12,012 nt of DNA from JBBTQZ01 sp964489135 (GTDB lineage Bacteria > Patescibacteriota > Minisyncoccia > Phycocordibacterales > WO2-35-19): assembly GCA_964489135.1 (NCBI GenBank), contig CAZAXK010000019.1, positions 1 to 12,012 of the forward strand. Direction: 5' to 3'. This document shows, one piece after another, positions 6,299-12,012 of this stretch. Within the stretch, counting starts at the first letter, position 1. Each line of letters starts with the position of its first letter. Below the pieces are notes generated by a model. The model saw only the letters and a list, made by a program, of their open reading frames with translations, searched no databases and had not been told where the DNA came from. The translations under genes were made by a program, and so were the position numbers.

Positions 6299-7348
6299 CA
6301 GGAAAGAGTCCATTGTAAAGCTCGCCAAGATATACAAAACGAGCGCCAAAATGAAGACAGGCGCGTACTTTGGGTAGCGGCGAAAGGCGAAAGTGGCGAC
6401 CATGGTAACAAACGGGACAGTGATAAAGAGTATGCGCTGAGTGATCGCCGGCCAAATAAATATTGGTAAAAACGAAGCCCCAATAGATACGATATAGAGC
6501 TTGGTCCTTTTTTCTAAATTGCCCCATTCTTTATAAACAGCAACCAAACCTGCTACAAACAAAATGCCAAGTAAATTTATAACAGATCCAAAAGATTTTA
6601 TATATTCAACAATTCTAGATTGATACACGTAAGTTTGCTCGTTGGTTTGGAGCCAATCAAGATAGCTATACCCAAACTTGAAATACACGAATGAGTACAC
6701 CAGAAGTGTAGGCACGATAGCAAGAAGGGATGGCAACCAAGAATTTTTGATAATTTTTATTAGAGACCACCGGCTTTCGTAGATCAAAAAGATTGCGATC
6801 GGAATGGTTGGCAGAAAAGCATATTCCTTGAAAAGCCCGCCCAGCCCAACCAAGGCCGATGCTAGCAAAATATCTTTTCTTTGCCCGAATTTAGAATACC
6901 GGAGCAGAAAATAAATTGAAAATAAGTAGAACGCCCATCCTCCCATATCCATCAGGAAGTTTAGTCCGAAGCGAAGAACAGCATAATTTGTAGCCAAAAA
7001 TAAAGTTCCGATGAGGGCCGATCTTTTGTCTTCAAACAAAAGGGTTAGGAGTTTGTAGAATACAAAGATCACCGTGGTATAAAGTACCGTGTTCATAGCA
7101 AACCACACGCCAAGGACTGATCCAAATATTTTTGATAGTCCTATCACAACCCACAATCCACCAAAAGTAGTGATGATGCGATGAGCGACGGCAGTAAACG
7201 CCACGTCCTTACCCACAAGAAAGTCTATAGCCAAAACATAAGAAACCCCATCCCCCGCCACAGCCGGCTGAAGAATAACGATTGAAAGCACAACCAACGC
7301 AATGGTACAGATCCCTAGAATTATTATGTTTCTATCCAAAATTCGCAT
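6272..7348 (-). CDS. Polytopic membrane protein, GT-C type glycosyltransferase-like (358 aa)
   Basis: About 8-10 hydrophobic segments span the protein. After the first segment (about 9-27) comes AGDGVSY (31-37), placing D33 where GT-C enzymes carry the catalytic or metal acidic residue of the first external loop. GGLFKEYAFLP in the middle of the protein is a pattern recurrent in this superfamily. Overall it resembles the PMT_2/DUF2029-like sugar transferases that use polyprenyl-phosphate donors on the outer face. It is shorter than the 1686-3368 paralogue and lacks its soluble C-terminal domain. It lies between two DPM1-like GT2 genes, suggesting one of them supplies its donor. The start is the ATG at 7348 (MRILDRNIII), without an SD, 13 bases after the upstream stop. 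Substrate and acceptor are unknown. Confidence 0.75.
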   Translation of the reverse strand: MRILDRNIIILGICTIALVVLSIVILQPAVAGDGVSYVLAIDFLVGKDVAFTAVAHRIITTFGGLWVVIGLSKIFGSVLGVWFAMNTVLYTTVIFVFYKLLTLLFEDKRSALIGTLFLATNYAVLRFGLNFLMDMGGWAFYLFSIYFLLRYSKFGQRKDILLASALVGLGGLFKEYAFLPTIPIAIFLIYESRWSLIKIIKNSWLPSLLAIVPTLLVYSFVYFKFGYSYLDWLQTNEQTYVYQSRIVEYIKSFGSVINLLGILFVAGLVAVYKEWGNLEKRTKLYIVSIGASFLPIFIWPAITQRILFITVPFVTMVATFAFRRYPKYAPVFILALVLYILASFTMDSFLLNFINLPL

Positions 7349-7361
7349 GGTTCGGGATTAT

Positions 7362-8045
7362 TTATTTCATTATTATGGTCCATATAGCCTGCAATCCATC
7401 CTTCAGACCTATTTTCTTACCCTGAGCATACGACCGTCGGAAGTAAGATATTGGAACCTCAGACACAGAAAGGCCACACCGCGCGACAACCTGAGTTATC
7501 TCCGGCTCTATATCAAACCTGTTAGCGGTAAGCTGGGGCAAAATTACCTGAAGCGCATTTCGGTTAAAACATTTGTAACAAGTCTCCATGTCTGTAAGGT
7601 GCAGACCAGTAAACAGATTTGAAAGAGTCGTCAAGAATTTATTAGCCAAAAAGTATGTCTTCCAAATAAATGGTTTACCAAGAAACCGCGACCCATAAAC
7701 GACCGGTACACCAGATATAAGAGGAGTTAGGAGATTTACATATTCATTCGGATCATACTCCAAATCCGCGTCCTGAATAATGACAAAATCCCCGGTTGCC
7801 TCAGCCAGCCCTATTCTCACCGAAAAACCCTTACCCATATTCTTTTCATTCAGAAGAACTTTCAGATTTGAGATTTTAATTTTGAGATTTGAAATAACTT
7901 CCCGCGTTCCATCAGTTGAAAAGTCGTCGACAATTATGATCTCTTTTGCCAAGCCAAAAGCAGTACTCTGTTCGACGGCTTGGATTACGCTTTCGAGAGT
8001 GTCGCGCTCGTTAAAAACTGGTATGACAATTGAAAGCTTAGACAT
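7362..8045 (-). CDS. GT2 glycosyltransferase, DPM1-like polyprenyl-phosphate sugar synthase (227 aa)
   Basis: Strong DPM1-type motifs are present: LSIVIPVFNERDTL (4-17), IIIVDDFSTDGT (36-47), NMGKGFSVRIGL (69-80), QDADLEYDP (91-99, with D92-A-D94 as the metal-binding DxD), YGSRFLG (117-123) and TDMETCYKCFNR (151-162). Such enzymes transfer a sugar from GDP- or UDP-donors to a polyprenyl phosphate on the cytoplasmic face. There is no C-terminal membrane domain, so a separate flipping protein would be needed; the GtrA domain encoded at 9126-10631 is the obvious candidate. Residues 51-63 (SNLKIKISNLK) come from an AT-rich DNA repeat and look like an in-frame insertion in the loop after TDGTREV. 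The start overlaps the upstream GT4 by eight bases. Confidence 0.9.
   Translation of the reverse strand: MSKLSIVIPVFNERDTLESVIQAVEQSTAFGLAKEIIIVDDFSTDGTREVISNLKIKISNLKVLLNEKNMGKGFSVRIGLAEATGDFVIIQDADLEYDPNEYVNLLTPLISGVPVVYGSRFLGKPFIWKTYFLANKFLTTLSNLFTGLHLTDMETCYKCFNRNALQVILPQLTANRFDIEPEITQVVARCGLSVSEVPISYFRRSYAQGKKIGLKDGLQAIWTIIMK
7864..7893 (-). repeat. AT-rich direct repeat inside the DPM1-like gene
   Basis: On the plus strand TTTGAGATTT occurs at 7867-7876 and again at 7881-7890, set in a longer near-repeat of AGATTTGA. In the coding frame this gives SNLKIKISNLK, a low-complexity peptide after the conserved TDGTREV segment of the enzyme. It looks like an embedded repeat rather than family sequence. 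Confidence 0.55.
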
Positions 8046-9129
8046 TTTTGATTGCGGTAGTTAGTTTCGAAATTAGAATATCCAGACCCTGCCTCCTTGC
8101 GTATTCGGCAAGCTTTTTTCTCTGTTCTTCCTTTTCAAGCCCACCCAGATCCATCAGACTTTGTAGAGTCATGGCCACATTCTCCTCATCTTCTTTCTTA
8201 ATGAAAAACATGTCCTCCAGTTCACCTCTAAGCGACAAATTTGCCAGGATCGGCAAACACCCGCAAGCCACCGCTTCAATTATGGTCTTGTCCATGCTGC
8301 CGGTTGGGGTAAGATTAACAAATATTTCATGCTTTGCATAAATTGCCGGAGTTTGACCGTTAGGTATAGCAGAATGGAAACGAACCTTGTCTTGCAAGCC
8401 AAGATCTGATACCAAATCTTGCACTTCAGAATAGTAAAGATCGCGAGAATTTGTCGGATCGCCATAAAAGTCGCAAGTAAAGTCAGTCTGCCCTTCGGCT
8501 AATACGCCCAAAGCCCCGACAAGCAGATCAGGCCTCTTTATCCTATCCATCCTCCCCAGGAATAATATTGAATTTTTTACTCTTTCTTTTTTTTCATCTT
8601 TGAATTTTTCGAGATCTACTCCCACTGGCATCAATTGCGTCTTTCGATATCTCGCGGTAAAGGACTGTGGCGAGGTGCAGAACACCTTGTCGGAAACGAG
8701 TACCGCTAGACGCGTGAGCCAATTCCCCCGCGGGTGATTGCGCCAGAGAAATATTTTTTTGCCCCACAGCTTCCACAATTTCCAGCCCAAAATTACATAC
8801 TCTTGGTTCATATGCACAAACACGGCGTCATAGTCGTGTCTCAGATTCCAAATATATTTGTAAAAATTCCAGATGTATTTTAGTCTTTTAAAAATTGAAA
8901 ATTGAAAATTGAAAATTGAAAGATTCCCATCACCGCGGGGGCTCGCCGATGAGGTGACCTTACCCAGAGAAAATACTTTCACATTATGAGGCAGAGCATG
9001 CTCACCAGATTCCAAACAAATAGTATTTATTTGGTCGAAATTCGGAGCAAGCTTAATAACCCAATTATGGAAAAACCCAAGCACGGGATCTTTTCTATCG
9101 ACTTTTTGAGTAATGATCAGCAATTTCAT
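8038..9129 (-). CDS. GT4-family glycosyltransferase with a repeat-derived insertion (363 aa)
   Basis: The GT-B fold is evident. The N-terminal half has MKLLIITQKVDRKDPVLGFFHNW and YDAVFVHMNQEYVILG (about 100-115). The linker reads PVGVDLEKF, followed by ILFLGRMDRIKRPDLL with the donor-binding R/K residues, then DFYGDP. The acceptor/donor loop reads SMDKTIIEAVACGCLPIL, in which the first glutamate of E-x7-E is replaced by glycine while the second is kept; I believe this is a recognised variant group. It should add one hexose-like residue to the growing glycan in the cytoplasm. Residues of about 58-80 (VTSSASPRGDGNLSIFNFQFSIF) do not resemble GT4 sequence and coincide with a tandem heptamer repeat. 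The ATG overlaps the TGA of the GT4-GtrA gene, and the 3' end overlaps the GT2 start by eight bases. Confidence 0.87.
   Translation of the reverse strand: MKLLIITQKVDRKDPVLGFFHNWVIKLAPNFDQINTICLESGEHALPHNVKVFSLGKVTSSASPRGDGNLSIFNFQFSIFKRLKYIWNFYKYIWNLRHDYDAVFVHMNQEYVILGWKLWKLWGKKIFLWRNHPRGNWLTRLAVLVSDKVFCTSPQSFTARYRKTQLMPVGVDLEKFKDEKKERVKNSILFLGRMDRIKRPDLLVGALGVLAEGQTDFTCDFYGDPTNSRDLYYSEVQDLVSDLGLQDKVRFHSAIPNGQTPAIYAKHEIFVNLTPTGSMDKTIIEAVACGCLPILANLSLRGELEDMFFIKKEDEENVAMTLQSLMDLGGLEKEEQRKKLAEYARRQGLDILISKLTTAIKNV
8894..8921 (-). repeat. Four tandem copies of a heptamer inside the GT4 gene
   Basis: Plus-strand ATTGAAA occurs four times without interruption (8894-8900, 8901-8907, 8908-8914, 8915-8921). 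Read on the coding strand it gives the phenylalanine-rich peptide SIFNFQFSIF. Next to it, 8922-8960 encodes SSASPRGDGN, which also looks foreign to the family and is much more GC-rich than the repeat. Confidence 0.8.
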
Positions 9130-10631
9130 TTTTTATGAAAAACAAAGAGCTTATACATCAGAAAATTAAAAATCATTATTACAGCCCCAATAATTATCTG
9201 GGCTAGAATATACCAAAGACCAAACAGATCAACCAAAACATACATAAGTACAGTGTTTATAAGAAGGCCACTAACTGCCGTAATTAGGTACTTAAACGCT
9301 TGATGGTGGATATTGTCCGTAGCCTTGTCCTTAAATGTCCAGAATTTTTGAAGCAAAAAGCTTACGACAATCGCTGAGACGAAGGCAATGACCGAAGAGT
9401 AGATGTACCAGACTTTGAGCAAATCGGTAAAGATATACAGCAAACCAATCTGAGTGCCAGCACCAGTAAGCCCCGCCACAACATAACGCAAAAGTATATT
9501 TTTTTTGAATATTCCACCTTCTCGGTAAAAATCTTTTGCCCTGAGAAAAGAATCTTTGTAGCCACTCAGATATTCCCCTTTTTCAACAAGATGCTTCTTT
9601 GCCTCTTTTTGTGCCAACAACCCCATTCGTTCACGTAAGTCCTTTTCTTTCGTCAACTTACTCAAGGCGCTCAAAAAGCTCGCAACGTCTCTCGGACGAC
9701 AAATGATCGCGCTTTCTTCATTTTTAAAGACCGAATTCGCGACCCCCGCGTCGGACAACACCAGCGCAAGACCGGCAAACCCGGCTTCGACAACCGACAT
9801 GCCATAGCCCTCGTAGAGCGAAGTGGAAAGATAAATATCGGCCTCTTCATAGTATTTGGTAAGATTATTTTGCCAACCGACAAATACTACTCGATTTTCT
9901 ATTTTCAAATCTCTGCACAAATTTTCGAGTTTGACTCTTTCCGTACCATCTCCAACAATAGTATAGACGGCGTTTGTATGCTCGGCCAATTTCGCAAATG
10001 CTTCTATAGCCGTAGTCAGATCCTTTTCTTTTTCAAGTCGACTTACCGTAAGTATATTAATGATGTCTAAATCCTTTGGTTTCTTCGTTTCTGTAAATTG
10101 ACCGGTTTCAATCAAGATGGGCAAGACGGAGACATTGTTTGCAATAGAACGGATAGACTGGGCTATTCTATCCGATACGCACCGCACCGAGTCAGCGAAG
10201 CTCACCACAAAGATACCGAGTGGCAACCTGAGCAGGTTCAGCAATGAGTGAGTGATGAAATACTTATTAATAAAGTCGGTATGAATTTGAACCTGAAGAG
10301 GGAGACGATAGAAGAATTTAATCAAAAGCCCGACAATACCAGTTTCAAAGGGATCCTGCGCACTTATCAAAACATCTCTCTTGCCTATTCGCTTGATTAT
10401 CCGACTCGCTATTCTTATATAATCAAAGAGATAAAAAATTCTGATTTTGGATTTGGTAGGATACAAAAAAACATTTGGGGCAATGTTTTGGTCGCTGTAT
10501 ATTTCCAAATTCGGCGTAAAAACAATCAGGTGAAGCTCGTCGAAAATTTGGCCATACCCAACCATCCTCTGCCTTACTGCAGAATCCTGTTCAAATATTT
10601 TGGTTCCCATTCCGAGAGATATTACTTTCAT
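9126..10631 (-). CDS. Fusion of a GT4 glycosyltransferase with a GtrA-like membrane domain (501 aa)
   Basis: Residues 1 to about 370 are a GT4 enzyme: ILTVSRLEKEKDL (193-205, donor-binding R/K), YTIVGDGTERVKLE (223-236), and LYEGYGMSVVEAGFAGLALV (272-291) with an intact E274-x7-E282. Residues 380-501 are a GtrA domain of four hydrophobic segments, opening with LLRYVVAGLTGAGTQIG and containing the characteristic FLLQKFWTFKD between segments 2 and 3 and FLMYKLFVFHK at the end. GtrA proteins are thought to flip polyprenyl-phosphate-linked sugars or otherwise anchor partner glycosyltransferases. They are usually separate genes or fused to GT2 enzymes, so a GT4 partner is unusual. The fusion is one unbroken frame with no start or stop signal at the junction. 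The ATG at 10631 lies three bases after the upstream stop, with no SD. Confidence 0.9.
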   Translation of the reverse strand: MKVISLGMGTKIFEQDSAVRQRMVGYGQIFDELHLIVFTPNLEIYSDQNIAPNVFLYPTKSKIRIFYLFDYIRIASRIIKRIGKRDVLISAQDPFETGIVGLLIKFFYRLPLQVQIHTDFINKYFITHSLLNLLRLPLGIFVVSFADSVRCVSDRIAQSIRSIANNVSVLPILIETGQFTETKKPKDLDIINILTVSRLEKEKDLTTAIEAFAKLAEHTNAVYTIVGDGTERVKLENLCRDLKIENRVVFVGWQNNLTKYYEEADIYLSTSLYEGYGMSVVEAGFAGLALVLSDAGVANSVFKNEESAIICRPRDVASFLSALSKLTKEKDLRERMGLLAQKEAKKHLVEKGEYLSGYKDSFLRAKDFYREGGIFKKNILLRYVVAGLTGAGTQIGLLYIFTDLLKVWYIYSSVIAFVSAIVVSFLLQKFWTFKDKATDNIHHQAFKYLITAVSGLLINTVLMYVLVDLFGLWYILAQIIIGAVIMIFNFLMYKLFVFHKK

Positions 10632-10634
10632 TTT

Positions 10635-11636
10635 TTATTTTTTCAAAATTTCTAAGAACTCACCCACAATGTCGCGCCAAGTATGAACATAATTAAACGA
10701 AGAGACTTTGCGCTTGGCCTCTTTGTATCCCTCCTCGCTCAGAAGATAACCCACAGCTTCCTCTATCTCGCTTTCGTTTTGTGGGTCGATAAATAGGCCA
10801 GCTTCTCGTATACGGTCATAGATCCCAACCTCTCGAGTGCAAATAAAGGGTCGATTGAGTCTAATCGCATCCATTATCATATTCGGGCTAATATCCCCCA
10901 GAGAAACTAGGACAACAGCATAGCAACTTGCCATTCTTTCCATAAACTTGTTGTAGGGTAAATTATCGAGGAGAAGTCTGGTTTGTTGATTCTTCTTTTT
11001 TATTCTTTCAAAAACTGTAGTGAGAAGGTCAAGATTCTTCCATACTAGCTTACGAGCAGACGCAACAAATTCAATACCTTTGGGCTCTAAGTCTGATTCC
11101 TTGGGACCATAATAATTCTCGATAACGCTTGTGTGGCCAAGTGCAAGCTTGTATGGCGCAAGGAAAATTTGTCTTTGCCAATCGGTGGAAAATACAAGGT
11201 GTCCGACATTGTTTAATACCCACCCCGTGAGTAAAAAAATGACTTTTTCCTTGAGATTGAAATGCTCAACTTCTGTTTTGTAAAAATCTCGGAGCAAAAT
11301 CTTTTTTCGAGTTCTTTCTACATAATTTTCCCAAAGAAAATCCCCACCCGTCCGGATCACTGATTTTTTACCTAAAACTTTACAAGCAAACACAGTAGGC
11401 AACCCAACACTGTAAGTATCGAGAGCAACTACCCTATCTGACCATAAGACACTCGGCAGAATTTTTACCAGAAAGAAAAGATGTCGCAGACCGGTAGGCA
11501 ACCGGCTTTCTATCGTATAAGTAGCGACCCTTACTTGGTATCCCTGCTCTATAAAGGTATCTCTCAAATTTTTGGCGTACTGCGCTGGACCTCCGATCTT
11601 GGGTGGATATATGCCTGTAGTGATTAGTATTTTCAT
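10635..11636 (-). CDS. GT4-like glycosyltransferase with D-x7-D in place of E-x7-E (333 aa)
   Basis: The N-terminus MKILITTGIYPPKIGGPAQYAKNL (1-24), with the GG acceptor loop, is a textbook GT4 start. The N-terminal domain also shows VVALDTYSVGLPTVFACKVLGKKSVIRTGGDFLWE. The donor side has VASARKLVWKNLDLL (191-205), with K200-N201 where the donor phosphate is bound. In the usual E-x7-E position the sequence is GDISPNMIMDAIRLNRPFI, with D248 and D256 exactly eight residues apart, so both glutamates are replaced by aspartate. The GDGxE-type loop is also divergent. Activity is plausible but not assured. The gene starts at the ATG at 11636, which overlaps the TGA of the preceding GT4, and no SD is present. 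Confidence 0.82.
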   Translation of the reverse strand: MKILITTGIYPPKIGGPAQYAKNLRDTFIEQGYQVRVATYTIESRLPTGLRHLFFLVKILPSVLWSDRVVALDTYSVGLPTVFACKVLGKKSVIRTGGDFLWENYVERTRKKILLRDFYKTEVEHFNLKEKVIFLLTGWVLNNVGHLVFSTDWQRQIFLAPYKLALGHTSVIENYYGPKESDLEPKGIEFVASARKLVWKNLDLLTTVFERIKKKNQQTRLLLDNLPYNKFMERMASCYAVVLVSLGDISPNMIMDAIRLNRPFICTREVGIYDRIREAGLFIDPQNESEIEEAVGYLLSEEGYKEAKRKVSSFNYVHTWRDIVGEFLEILKK

Positions 11637-12012
11637 TTTTTTATATTCTCAAAAATTTTCTTTATGCGTGGCACTATCTTTTCCCAATCATACCTTTCCA
11701 GAACCATGTTGTAGGCATTTTCTACAACCGTGTCCTTATTTCTGTCACCCATAACTCTCGATATTGTTGCCACTATACTAGGTGGATTCCCCGGCTTACA
11801 AAAATAGCCCGTTTCCCCATCTTTAAGGAAATCAGTAATCCCGCCAACAGGTGTTGCTACAACAGGAATTCTCGCAGCCATTGCTTCAATAAAAGAAATA
11901 CCAAAACCTTCCGACAAGGAACTTCTGATAAAAATATCAGAGGCCTTCAAATACTTCGGTAAAATCTCTTGTGAGACATTGCCAGCAAAAATTACTCGGT
12001 CTGAAACACCCA
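11633..12012 (-). CDS. GT4-family glycosyltransferase, C-terminal part only (5' end outside window)
   Basis: The frame is open to the right edge of the window, so the start codon is not visible; the TTG near 11950 is internal. The visible 126 codons or so cover the C-terminal donor-binding half: VSDRVIFAGNVSQEILPKYLKASDIFIRSS, then LSEGFGISFIEAMAARIPVVATPVGGITDFLKDGETG with an intact E-x7-E, and the closing helix with ERYDWEKIVPRIKKIFENI. This is a standard retaining GT4 C-terminus. It ends with TGA in an ATGA overlap with the next gene, so it belongs to the same operon, whose promoter must lie beyond the window. The sugar specificity is unknown. Confidence 0.9.
   Translation of the reverse strand, partial: GVSDRVIFAGNVSQEILPKYLKASDIFIRSSLSEGFGISFIEAMAARIPVVATPVGGITDFLKDGETGYFCKPGNPPSIVATISRVMGDRNKDTVVENAYNMVLERYDWEKIVPRIKKIFENIKK

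Noticed and set aside
8894..8921. CRISPR-like repeat array
   Set aside because: The units are seven bases, directly adjacent, without spacers, and inside a coding frame. It is a tandem microsatellite-like repeat.
1..12012. TGA recoded as glycine, as in some CPR lineages
   Set aside because: TGA ends genes at four ATGA junctions (11633, 9126, 5548, 1686), and the proteins end where their families end. The standard bacterial code fits.

Overview
The window reads as a surface-glycan (glycosyltransferase) locus from a small-genome bacterium, most likely a Patescibacteria/CPR lineage (Parcubacteria-like). That placement is an inference. It rests on dense glycosyltransferase arrays with 4-base start/stop overlaps, AT-rich coding sequence, many starts without a Shine-Dalgarno (SD) site, and short AT-rich repeats embedded in frame inside genes. 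No rRNA or other taxonomic marker is present. TGA serves as the stop codon at four ATGA junctions, so the genetic code looks standard and not the TGA=Gly code of Gracilibacteria/Absconditabacteria.

Layout. At the left edge is the 3' part of an FkbM-type methyltransferase (+ strand). It converges on, and overlaps, a minus-strand pair: a GT4 glycosyltransferase and a polytopic GT-C type glycosyltransferase. Between about 3400 and 4890 is a plus-strand islet of two stand-alone genes, a single-pass membrane protein of unknown function and a probable YdcF/DUF218-like protein. The islet is more GC-rich than its surroundings. Each gene has its own promoter, strong SD site and downstream hairpin. The two promoters resemble each other and the two hairpins are near copies. 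From 4904 to the right edge runs one tightly packed minus-strand operon. In transcription order it holds a GT4 (entering from outside the window), a GT4 with a D-x7-D variant motif, a GT4 fused to a GtrA membrane domain, a GT4 carrying a repeat insertion, a DPM1-like GT2, a GT-C type membrane transferase, a second DPM1-like GT2, and a SAM methyltransferase.

How the parts may work together (inference). The two GT2 enzymes could load sugars onto a polyprenyl phosphate. The GtrA domain could move the lipid-linked sugar across the membrane. The two GT-C proteins could transfer it outside the cell, while the cytoplasmic GT4 enzymes build a glycan backbone and the methyltransferases decorate it. 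No flippase (Wzx), polymerase (Wzy), ABC exporter, sugar-nucleotide gene, tRNA, CRISPR array or transposase is visible. The longest stretches without a gene are about 130-140 bases (3369-3506 and 4029-4161), and both are filled by promoters and hairpins.
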